From: Phycisphaeraceae bacterium
GTDB lineage: Bacteria > Planctomycetota > Phycisphaerae > Phycisphaerales > UBA1924
Direction: 5' to 3'
Length of the DNA stretch: 64,000 nt
Assembly (NCBI GenBank): GCA_019636565.1
Contig: JAHBXG010000007.1
Span: forward strand, 62,001 to 126,000
Below the pieces are notes generated by a model. The model was not told the DNA's origin. It ran no database searches and saw nothing but the letters and a program-made list of their open reading frames with translations. The translations under genes were made by a program, and so were the position numbers. The first letter of the stretch is position 1. Every line of letters starts with the position of its first letter. Shown piece after piece: positions 8,744-15,886 of this stretch.

Positions 8744-8813
8744 TCTCTCAAGGCCCGCATCCGTACGGGCTTGGCGTCAGGGCCGGAGGTTTCCGGGCGT
8801 TGACGCACTCCGG

Positions 8814-8840
8814 GAATCGGCGGGTCCGGAAAGCACTTTG
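8814..8840 (-). promoter_or_regulatory. sigma-28 (FliA)-like promoter of flagellin 2
   Basis: Read on the minus strand: CAAAGTGC, 11 bases, GCCGATTC. The enterobacterial sigma-28 consensus is TAAAGTTT-N11-GCCGATAA, so AAAGT, the spacing and GCCGAT all agree. The start of transcription would be near 8807, giving a leader of about 110 bases. Confidence 0.55.
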
Positions 8841-8894
8841 AGCAGTCTCATAAAAACCATTCAAAAACCACGCGCATGTTCCGCGCGATGCGCA

Positions 8895-8931
8895 AAGGAA
8901 ACCGGCCTCGGGAAGTCAATCCCAAGGCCGG
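8895..8931 (-). terminator. probable terminator of flagellin gene 3
   Basis: A stem of 12 paired positions with one mismatch (8902-8913 with 8920-8931), followed on the minus strand by a broken T-run (TTTCCTTT). It lies 33 bases after the stop. Confidence 0.65.
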
Positions 8932-8964
8932 CGTGAGGGGTTTGGTTGCGAAAGTCGCTTGGAA

Positions 8965-10473
8965 TTAGCCGAGCAACTGCAGCACCGACTGCGGGGCCTG
9001 GTTGGCAAGTCCCAGCACGTTGGTCGAGGCACTCACGAGGATCTGCGATCGCGTTAGACCGGCGGTTTCCGCCGCGAAGTCGGCATCGCGGATGATCGAC
9101 TGCGCCGCAGTCGCGTTCTCGACGGCCACGCCGAGGCTTCGGATGGTGGCTCCCACGGTGTTGGACTGGAAGGCACCGAGTCGGCCCGAAAGCGAGCTGA
9201 TCTGCTCGATCGCGGCGCCCACGATCTTCTGGGCATTCTCGGTGCTCCCGGTGATCACGTTTGAAGACTGGCCGCTGGAGAGCTGGCTGAGATACCCGAC
9301 GACGGCGTTGCCCAGCGCGGTGGTCCCGACGGATTGGATACCGATCGAGACCTTGCCGGCGATGTCGACGTTGCCCGCGAGGGTGAAGGTCGCGCCGCCT
9401 CCGATGATCGAGAAGGCGTGCGTTCCGACGGCACCAAGCGTCTGGGACTGTCCGGTTGTCAGCGTCGCTTCAACATCGAGGAAGTCGGTGTTGATTCGAG
9501 CGGTCTTGCCGTTGGTAATGGCCGCGACCCCGTTGATGGTCGCCTGCATGTCCTTGCCCTTGTTCGTGATCGTGTTGTTCACGCCGGCGAAGGTGCTGCG
9601 CTTCGTGGTGGCAGCGAGGTTTGTGTCGTTCGACTGGAGGTCGTAGACGCCCTCCTGGCCGCTGCTGGCGATGTTTCCGGCGTTGACCACGCGGAGACTC
9701 ACGTAGTTGGCGCTGCCGAAATCGGTCGAGTTGAGCTTGATGCCCGTGCCCGAGACCGCGGCGTTCACGCCCGTGATGCTGGTGAAGCTGTTGATCGCGG
9801 CGGCGATGTTCGTGAGGCTGGTCGAGCTGCTGAACGTCAATTGACGGCTGCCCGAAGCCCCGCCCACCTCAACGGTGAACTGGCTGCCCGTACCCGTGTC
9901 GATCGAAGCGGTTCCGAACGACAGGAACATGCCACCCTGCTGCGCCGAGCCGGTGACGAGCACATCGACATTGGCGCTGCCGGCGAACTTGGCGGCGTTG
10001 ATCTTGTAATCGGCAACGCCCGAAGCGACGCCCGAGGTCTTGAAATCGAAGTTTCCGTTCAGGAGTTTGATGCCCTGGAACGACGTGCTGGTCGAGATGC
10101 GGTCCACCGTCTGGAGGATCGAGTCGATCTGGAGCTGATTCGCCGAGCGTTCCGCGTCGGAAATACCAGCGGATGACGACGTTGCCGTGATGAGCCCCTG
10201 GAGCTGCGTGAGCAGGCCCGAGACTTCCGACAGCCCGCCTGCGGCGATATTCACCACCTGGTCGGCGCGGTTCGCGTTGGCGACGGCCGCGTTCTTGCTC
10301 GCGATCTCGGCACCCAGGTTGTTGCTGGCAATGAGGCCGGCGGGATCGTCCTTGCCGCTGTTGATGCGCAGGCCGGTCGACAGGCGCTGGAGCGAACTGC
10401 TCAGCGACTGCTGGTTCTGGCCGAGCACGCGCTGGGCGATCAGAGATTGAACGTTGGTATTGATGCGGCCCAT
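8965..10473 (-). CDS. fliC: flagellin 3
   Basis: Third filament subunit, 502 residues, starting MGRINTNVQSLIAQRVLGQN exactly as flagellin 1 and ending QAPQSVLQLLG as flagellin 2. The D0/D1 ends and the central flagellin-IN-like segment are all present. The close match to flagellin 1 over the whole length and the shared tail with flagellin 2 suggest tandem duplication with some exchange between copies. The ribosome site again reads CACGGAGG, twelve bases before the ATG. The leader is long and structured. A separate terminator follows, so each flagellin appears to be its own transcription unit. Confidence 0.96.
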   Translation of the reverse strand: MGRINTNVQSLIAQRVLGQNQQSLSSSLQRLSTGLRINSGKDDPAGLIASNNLGAEIASKNAAVANANRADQVVNIAAGGLSEVSGLLTQLQGLITATSSSAGISDAERSANQLQIDSILQTVDRISTSTSFQGIKLLNGNFDFKTSGVASGVADYKINAAKFAGSANVDVLVTGSAQQGGMFLSFGTASIDTGTGSQFTVEVGGASGSRQLTFSSSTSLTNIAAAINSFTSITGVNAAVSGTGIKLNSTDFGSANYVSLRVVNAGNIASSGQEGVYDLQSNDTNLAATTKRSTFAGVNNTITNKGKDMQATINGVAAITNGKTARINTDFLDVEATLTTGQSQTLGAVGTHAFSIIGGGATFTLAGNVDIAGKVSIGIQSVGTTALGNAVVGYLSQLSSGQSSNVITGSTENAQKIVGAAIEQISSLSGRLGAFQSNTVGATIRSLGVAVENATAAQSIIRDADFAAETAGLTRSQILVSASTNVLGLANQAPQSVLQLLG

Positions 10474-10480
10474 GGGCGAC

Positions 10481-10494
10481 GAACCTCCGTGCTA
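10481..10494 (-). promoter_or_regulatory. CACGGAGG ribosome site of flagellin 3
   Basis: Same sequence as before flagellins 1 and 4. The flanks pair only over about three bases, so the hairpin is weak here, but the GGA core is kept. Confidence 0.5.
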
Positions 10495-10781
10495 ACGAAC
10501 GATCGGGCTTGCCGGCGTGACCCGGGTCCCGTTCGGTGCGAGGTCCGTTTTGGCCACAATCGGCCGGGCGGACCTTGCGTTTCCGGCCCCGCACACGCGG
10601 AACTCCGGCGCCCCGAATCCGTTGCGGGGCCGACGCGCGCCTTCGGACCATCCGAAAACACGCGATCGCACCTGCTCATCGGGGACGAAGAGGCGTCGAT
10701 TTATGGGCGGTGCTTCAAAGTGAAACGGTGGGTCCGTCTGTGCGGGCTGGGAAGGCGCGGCGGGCCTGCCTGAGGTCCGAG

Positions 10782-10817
10782 AAAAGAACACGCCCCGGCG
10801 CAGAGCGCCGGGGCGTG
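10782..10817 (-). terminator. Rho-independent terminator of flagellin gene 4
   Basis: A perfect 13-bp stem (10789-10801 with 10805-10817, loop AGA) is followed on the minus strand by a T-rich run TTCTTTT at 10788-10782. Confidence 0.92.
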
Positions 10818-10884
10818 GTTTTGATCTCGATAACTTCGGCCGGCTCTTACACCCCGACCGGTCTATCTATCTCAGCCGTTGCGA

Positions 10885-12447
10885 TCATCCCTGCAGCAAC
10901 TGGAGCACCGACTGGCTCGAAGCGTTTGCCAATTGCAGTACCGTCGTGCCCGACTGGCTCAGGATCTGGGCGCGGGTGAGTGCGCTGGTCTCAGCGGCAA
11001 AGTCGGCGTCGCGGATCGCGGAGCTGCTGGCCGTGAGATTTTCCAGAGCGCTGTTGAGCGATCGGGTGTTGGGTTCGAGCACGTTTCGCTGGAAAGCACC
11101 CAAACGTCCACGCAGGATGCTCACTTCATCGATCGCACGCTCCAGGATGTCGCTGGCGATCGTGAAATCCTTGCTCTTGAGGCTGGCGTCGATGGAGTTC
11201 GAACCGCCTGTAGTGAGCGAGCTGAGGAACTGCATGGTGCTGCCGACGAGAGTTCCACCCAGGTTCGAGGCCGCGACGCTCTGGGTCGCGAAACTTGCCT
11301 GCTGCGAGGCGGAAACATCCGGTCCGAGTTGGAAGAGCGAGCCGCCCCCGGTGATGTCGAAGTTGCTCGGCGTGCTGCTGACCGTCGTGGCGAATAGGGC
11401 CGACAACTGCATGTCCATGGACAGGTTGGGGGAATTGACCTTGATCTTGAGGCCTTCGCCGGTGGCGAGGGCGCCGTTGACCAGGGCCTGCACGTTTTGT
11501 CCTTCGTCACGCTGCGCGACGGAAACGGTGCCGTTACCGATGAGCGTTGCCCAGTTGAACGGAGCACCCGACGGTGCGGGCAGGTTGTTGGCAACCTTGT
11601 AGAGATTGTTGGTGAAGGCGTCGGAAGCCAGGGCGGGGCCCTGCAGGCGCTTGACCGAGACAAAAGCGTTGCTGCCGTAGTCAACGGACGTGAAGACCAT
11701 GCCGCTGGTGGGGTCGCCGTTGATCAGCGAAGCCTTCACGCCGGTAAGGCTGGTGAGGTTGTTGACGGCGGCGACGACGCTGGTGAGCGAGGAGTTGCTG
11801 GTGACCGTGATGGTCTGCACGCCCCGTGTGCCGGCGATCTGCAGGGTCGAGGAACTAAGAATGGTCCCCGCGCTCGAGGGCGGCTGGAAGTAGAGCGCAC
11901 CGGTCTGGGCCGAGGCGACCACGTTGACCTTGACGTTGTACGTGGCCTGGCTGATGAACGACGCGTTCCACACCTTTGCCTGGACAACCTCGTTGGGGTT
12001 CACGCCCGAGAGGTTGTAGTCGAGGCTGCCGTTGAGAAGTTTGAGCGAGCCGAAACTCGCCGTGTCGCTGATTCGGGTGATGCTCGCAATCGCCGAGTCG
12101 ATCTGCAACTGATTGGCCGAGCGTTCGGCATCGGAGTTGGCGCCGGTGTTGGCGCTCTCGACGATCAGCGACTTGATCGAGTTGAGCAGGTCGCTCACCT
12201 CGGACAGCGAGGCCTCGGTCGTCGAGATCACGTTGGCGGCGCGGTCCGAGTTGCTGATGCCTTGATTGACGCCGGAGATGTTCGAGCGCAGGCGCTCGGA
12301 GATGATCAACCCCGCGGGGTCGTCGGCGCCGCGGTTGATCCGCAGCCCCGTGCTCAGGCGTTCGAACCGCGTCTGCAGTTCGGACTGGATACTCCGCAGA
12401 TTCCTCTGCGCGAGCACACTTGGGATGTTCGTATTTATCCGGGCCAT
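10885..12447 (-). CDS. fliC: flagellin 4 (divergent)
   Basis: Fourth flagellin, 520 residues, and clearly unlike the other three. The N-terminus MARINTNIPSVLAQRNLRSIQ and the D0/D1 run GLRINRGADDPAGLIISERL are flagellin, as is the C-terminal ATSAL-type helix ending SQSVLQLLQG. The middle is different, with only a loose flagellin-IN segment (VQTITVTSNSSLTSVVAAVNN). It is the first flagellin after csrA and may be the original or a minor, hook-proximal filament protein. The ribosome site lies in the loop of a perfect hairpin (12449-12466), the strongest CsrA-type site in the window. Co-transcription with csrA is possible (118 bases between). Confidence 0.95.
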   Translation of the reverse strand: MARINTNIPSVLAQRNLRSIQSELQTRFERLSTGLRINRGADDPAGLIISERLRSNISGVNQGISNSDRAANVISTTEASLSEVSDLLNSIKSLIVESANTGANSDAERSANQLQIDSAIASITRISDTASFGSLKLLNGSLDYNLSGVNPNEVVQAKVWNASFISQATYNVKVNVVASAQTGALYFQPPSSAGTILSSSTLQIAGTRGVQTITVTSNSSLTSVVAAVNNLTSLTGVKASLINGDPTSGMVFTSVDYGSNAFVSVKRLQGPALASDAFTNNLYKVANNLPAPSGAPFNWATLIGNGTVSVAQRDEGQNVQALVNGALATGEGLKIKVNSPNLSMDMQLSALFATTVSSTPSNFDITGGGSLFQLGPDVSASQQASFATQSVAASNLGGTLVGSTMQFLSSLTTGGSNSIDASLKSKDFTIASDILERAIDEVSILRGRLGAFQRNVLEPNTRSLNSALENLTASSSAIRDADFAAETSALTRAQILSQSGTTVLQLANASSQSVLQLLQG

Positions 12448-12448
12448 G

Positions 12449-12466
12449 GCAATCCTCCGTGATTGC
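12449..12466 (-). promoter_or_regulatory. CsrA-type hairpin covering the ribosome site of flagellin 4
   Basis: On the minus strand GCAATC-ACGGAG-GATTGC forms a perfect 6-bp stem with a six-base loop of the form ANGGAN. The loop is the Shine-Dalgarno sequence itself, and the ATG starts one base after the stem. This is the textbook layout for translational repression by CsrA. Confidence 0.75.
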
Positions 12467-12565
12467 GAGCGGCGGTCTGACGAAGAACGGGGGACGGGTC
12501 AGCTTTGCCGGTGAGTCCTGCTTCGGTCTGGTTTCGAGAACGGTGATCCGGGTGGTTGAGATCGC

Positions 12566-12922
12566 TCATGCCGTGCGCGGTTCGGCCCTGCGGGGCACGG
12601 CCGGTGCATCGGTGAGCGTCAAATCGGGTGAACGCGCGGGGCCGGCGGCCAGCCTCGCGGTCTTCGACGTATTGATGGTCTTGGCGGGTCCGGGAGCGAT
12701 CGAAGGATCGATCGACCCGATGGCGGCCCCCGGCGTGATCGCCCGGGACGCTTGCTTGTTCTCCGCCTTGATCGCCTCGTAGATTTCCTTGCGATGTACC
12801 GCGATCCGGGTGGGGGCTGTGATGCCCAGACGAACCTTGTCGCCGCGGATATCCACCACGGTGATCTCGATTTCGTCCCCGATCATGATCGTTTCGTCGC
12901 GCTGACGCGAGAGCACCAGCAT
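12566..12922 (-). CDS. csrA: carbon storage regulator CsrA with C-terminal extension
   Basis: RNA-binding dimer that represses translation by covering GGA-containing ribosome sites; in flagellated bacteria it holds back flagellin until FliW removes it. The core, residues 1-60 ([20 protein letters not shown] ... [19 protein letters not shown]), is canonical, with the RNA-contact strands LVLSR and VHRKEI kept. GGAGG seven bases before the ATG supports the start. The protein is 118 residues against the usual 61-80: about 55 extra residues, rich in Ala, Pro and Thr and likely disordered. It lies between fliW and flagellin 4, which fits a FliW-CsrA-flagellin circuit. Confidence 0.95.
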   Translation of the reverse strand: MLVLSRQRDETIMIGDEIEITVVDIRGDKVRLGITAPTRIAVHRKEIYEAIKAENKQASRAITPGAAIGSIDPSIAPGPAKTINTSKTARLAAGPARSPDLTLTDAPAVPRRAEPRTA

Positions 12923-13091
12923 GAAGAGCCTCCTTGCCGTCTATGGAGCTCGGATGAGAGTGAAGGGACAGGGAAGAGCGCGGCGAATCCGGGCGGGGTA
13001 AGCGCCTCGTAGCTCGCAAAGGTTGTGTGCCGCGCTTTCGCATAGATTGCAGCAGGGCGATCCATCGCCCCGCGGCGTGAGCAAACTGCTT

Positions 13092-13547
13092 TCAGGCCGA
13101 CATCGCCTTGCGGGCGGGAATTGCTCCCCCGACCGTCATCAGCGCGTGCCGGACCGTCCAACGCTTTTCGGCGAGCACGACCTGCTCGCCGGTTCTGTTC
13201 AGGGTGTTGATGACCAGCGGGCCCTGGAGATTGCCCGTCAACTGGCGATCGATCTTGTTCACGACGACAAAGACCTGCGCATCGTCGAGTTTGGCCAGAC
13301 CCAGTTCGGCCATCTGCTCGGGGCGGATGGGGACCGAGTACTCGGGTACGAAGATCATCGGGTCGGTGACCACGAAGGCCAGGTCCGGATCCTCGAGCGA
13401 TTGCAGCCAGAAGAAGCAGGCGTCCTCCGCCGGCTCGAGCAGGCAGAATCGCTTGCAATCCGCGAAGCCGAGCAGTCCCTTCTGGAACGTAATCACTCGG
13501 TCATCGGCAATCGTCACTGTCCCGAACCTGCTGGTGCGAACTTCCAT
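13092..13547 (-). CDS. fliW: flagellar assembly factor FliW
   Basis: Antagonist of CsrA: binds it allosterically and is itself titrated by unsecreted flagellin. The 151 residues match the family length, and family marks include FGTVTIADDRVITFQKGLLGF near the start and FVVVNKIDRQL ... NLQGPLVINTLNRTGEQVVL in the second half. GGGAG lies seven bases before the ATG. It sits between flgL and csrA on the same strand, with gaps of 156 and 169 bases in which I see no terminator, so flgL-fliW-csrA may be one transcript. Confidence 0.94.
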   Translation of the reverse strand: MEVRTSRFGTVTIADDRVITFQKGLLGFADCKRFCLLEPAEDACFFWLQSLEDPDLAFVVTDPMIFVPEYSVPIRPEQMAELGLAKLDDAQVFVVVNKIDRQLTGNLQGPLVINTLNRTGEQVVLAEKRWTVRHALMTVGGAIPARKAMSA

Positions 13548-13703
13548 CGTCGCGCTCCCGCGAAAGCGGCCTTCGAACTCCGGATCGCGCCCGACCTCCC
13601 TGGCCGGCGACGTCCTGTCACCCGAGAGTTCCCGCGGCCGAGGCGGGACGGGTCTGTCGATCCAATCCGTGAATCAGGTCTTTCAACCGGACTCTGGTTT
13701 CAG

Positions 13704-15755
13704 CTAACTCAGAAAGTCGAGCAGGCTGACCGACTGCATCCGAGCGGTCGTTTGCAGGCTCGCGGAGAGCTGGGTCTGCAAAAGGCTGAACCTCGATGCG
13801 GCACTTGCGAAATCCACGTCCTCGAGCTCCGATCGAACCTTCGTATCCACGGCACTGCGGTCATCTTCAACCGACTTGGCGAACGTGACGCGTTGGGCGA
13901 AGCCGCCCACCATGCCGCGTGTCTCCGAGATCAGACCGTTGACACGATCGATGTTCTCTCCAGCAAGTTGGATGCCATTCACGTCGTTGGCGGTCAAGGC
14001 ATCGCGAAGATCGATCAGATAGCTCATCAGGCTGTCCACACGCACTTTGGCCGTGTCGGTGCCGGCGTATGTATTTGTGCCGGAATTGAACGTGCCGTTG
14101 AGAAGGCCCAATTGCCCGGCGGCGGGCGAGTTGTTCGCCTGCGTCACGGTCAGCGCCTGGGTGAACGAGCCGTTTTGGACAAAGTTGATGCCGTTCGCAC
14201 CGTCCGCGAGTTGCGCGACTACGTCGGTCGCGAGCAAACCTTGCGCGGGCAATTGCGACGCGATTTCCGAGTTGATCCGGGCGAGAACGGTTTGCACGCT
14301 CACCACGTCCTGCGGGCGCAGATCGACCTTCACGGTCGCGCCGGGCACGGCGTTTCCCACGGTGATCTTGAAGTCGTAGTTCAGTTCGGGGTCGGCGGTG
14401 CTGGTGACCGGATTGATCACTCCGTCCACCACCTGCACGCCCTTGCCGTTGTTGAAATCCGCGAGCATGGTGGTCGCGGAGAAGGTGCGGATGCCCAGGC
14501 GTGTGGCGGTGGAGTTGTTTCCGGCGACCTCTTCGATCGACATCGACTGGCCCGACCCCGAGGCGACCTCGTTCACGATGTCGATGCCCGTGCCGTTGGA
14601 GTTGATCTCGACCCGCAGACCCATGTTGAGCGATTCGATCGAACTCTTGATGTCTTCCAGGGTGGTTGCGCCGGACAGATCGACCGTCGCCGCACGCCCC
14701 ATGTTGTTGACCTTTATGCTGCCAAGGCCGCCGGTGATGCCGGCGAGGGCGGATATCGGCGTGGTCCAAGTCAGTTTGGCATCAAGAGCGACTCCGGTCG
14801 CACCGCTGGGCGTGAACGGGGCCGCGGAAAGTCCGAGATCTTGCGCGGTAATGCCCGATCCGACGTCGGAGATCGCGAGCGAGCCGCCGGCGGCAACGTT
14901 GATCTGGATAGAGCCGCCGCTGAGGGTGACGCCCGCTCCGGCCAGCACCGTCACGCTGTTGTCGGTTTCGTACTTTTGGATCGCGTTGGTGAGTTTGGTC
15001 ACCACGTCCTGCACGGTGTCGGAGCCGGAAAGATCCACCGTGGCAGTGGGGCCGCCGTTGAAGGCAAACTCGACCGGACCGGTTGTGATGCCCAGCCCGC
15101 GGGCACCGTTCAGGTCCTTCAGTCGCGTGCTCAACGTGAGATTCGGGTTGAGATCGATCGATCCCTTCATCCGGGCCGAGGTGGCACCGACGGCGTTCGA
15201 CGCACCCAGCGTGATCGGAACCGAATCGGCGAAGCCCAAATCGGCGAGCAAGCCATTGCCCTGCCCGACATAGCGGAAGCCGCCGTTCATCTCCACCATC
15301 GGGGCGGTGCCCGGGGTGCTGCCCCCGAAGACGTAGCCGCTGACGCCCTGACGGTTGGCGGTCTTGAGAAGCCCGGCGATCAGTTGATTGACGACTGTGG
15401 CCTGACCCGAGCGTTCGGTGGCCGAGGATGTGGCGTTGATCTGGGCAAGAGCGATCTGCTTGGCCTGGAGCGCGACATCCGAGACTTCGCCCAGTGCGCT
15501 GTCCAATTGGCCCAAGGCCGCGTCGGCGTTGCTGAGATTGCGCTGGATCTGCACACCGTGCGCTTCGCGCCGGGCGATGGCCTGAATGCCCGCGTAACGC
15601 ACCGGATCATCGCTCGGTCGGGTGATCGCCTTGCCGGTCGAGAGTTGATTCTGCACATCCAGCAGTGAAACCTGCGTGCGATTGATGTTCCCGAGCGTCA
15701 GATTGCTCAGAAGCATGTTCGGAACGCGGGCGATGTTGGACGGGAAGTAGGTCAT
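13704..15755 (-). CDS. flgL: flagellar hook-associated protein 3 (FlgL), enlarged
   Basis: Hook-filament junction protein. The start at 15755 (MTYFPSNIARVPNMLLSNL) places the conserved helix and QLSTGKAITRPSDDP at the usual distance from the N-terminus. The C-terminal D0/D1 end (about 600-683) is also flagellin-like. At 683 residues it is about twice the usual 300-320. The extra length is a central block with at least two flagellin-IN-type repeats, around VDLSGSDTVQDVVTKLTNAI and VDLSGATTLEDIKSSIESL, each in the same Gly/Asp-rich setting. These probably form extra surface domains. It follows flgK, separated by an unusual inverted repeat and a sigma-54-like motif. Confidence 0.88.
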   Translation of the reverse strand: MTYFPSNIARVPNMLLSNLTLGNINRTQVSLLDVQNQLSTGKAITRPSDDPVRYAGIQAIARREAHGVQIQRNLSNADAALGQLDSALGEVSDVALQAKQIALAQINATSSATERSGQATVVNQLIAGLLKTANRQGVSGYVFGGSTPGTAPMVEMNGGFRYVGQGNGLLADLGFADSVPITLGASNAVGATSARMKGSIDLNPNLTLSTRLKDLNGARGLGITTGPVEFAFNGGPTATVDLSGSDTVQDVVTKLTNAIQKYETDNSVTVLAGAGVTLSGGSIQINVAAGGSLAISDVGSGITAQDLGLSAAPFTPSGATGVALDAKLTWTTPISALAGITGGLGSIKVNNMGRAATVDLSGATTLEDIKSSIESLNMGLRVEINSNGTGIDIVNEVASGSGQSMSIEEVAGNNSTATRLGIRTFSATTMLADFNNGKGVQVVDGVINPVTSTADPELNYDFKITVGNAVPGATVKVDLRPQDVVSVQTVLARINSEIASQLPAQGLLATDVVAQLADGANGINFVQNGSFTQALTVTQANNSPAAGQLGLLNGTFNSGTNTYAGTDTAKVRVDSLMSYLIDLRDALTANDVNGIQLAGENIDRVNGLISETRGMVGGFAQRVTFAKSVEDDRSAVDTKVRSELEDVDFASAASRFSLLQTQLSASLQTTARMQSVSLLDFLS

Positions 15756-15770
15756 CCGGCAGAGGCAAAC

Positions 15771-15785
15771 GCAAAGGGCGGGCCA
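15771..15785 (-). promoter_or_regulatory. possible sigma-54 promoter before flgL
   Basis: On the minus strand TGGCCCG-CCCT-TTGC, one mismatch to TGGCACG-N4-TTGC. The start codon lies only 15 bases after the -12 element, so transcripts would be nearly leaderless. The bases after it (GTTTGC) match those after the flgI motif. Confidence 0.4.
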
Positions 15786-15789
15786 AGGG

Positions 15790-15872
15790 AAATGGCTAAA
15801 GCGCCAAATCCTCAAATCGCCAAATGAAAACGAAGAGCCGGAAGCGCTCTGAGTTTGGCGCTTTGACCATTT
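15790..15872. repeat. intergenic inverted repeat built of short tandem units (flgK-flgL spacer)
   Basis: Arms 15790-15808 and 15854-15872 are 19-base inverted copies with two mismatches. Between and within them the unit AAATNGCCAAA recurs (AAATCGCCAAAT at 15814-15825). No coding sense; function unknown. Confidence 0.65.
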
Positions 15873-15886
15873 GGAAATCTGGCCCT

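Larger units (their letters stand above)
10474..10884. other. intergenic: structured leader of flagellin 3 and terminator of flagellin 4
   Basis: No gene seen in 411 bases. Two inverted repeats stand out: 10541-10575 (AGGTCCG/CGGACCT arms with inner GGCC/GGCC) and 10584-10632 (10-bp perfect arms CGGCCCCGCA/TGCGGGGCCG, 29-base loop). A minus-strand GCCCATAA near 10710 resembles a sigma-28 -10 box but has no matching -35 box. Confidence 0.6.

Noticed and set aside
13023..15668. Plus-strand open frame of about 880 codons over fliW and flgL
   Set aside because: Antisense shadow of two firmly identified genes; Arg/His/Gly-rich translation without any domain.
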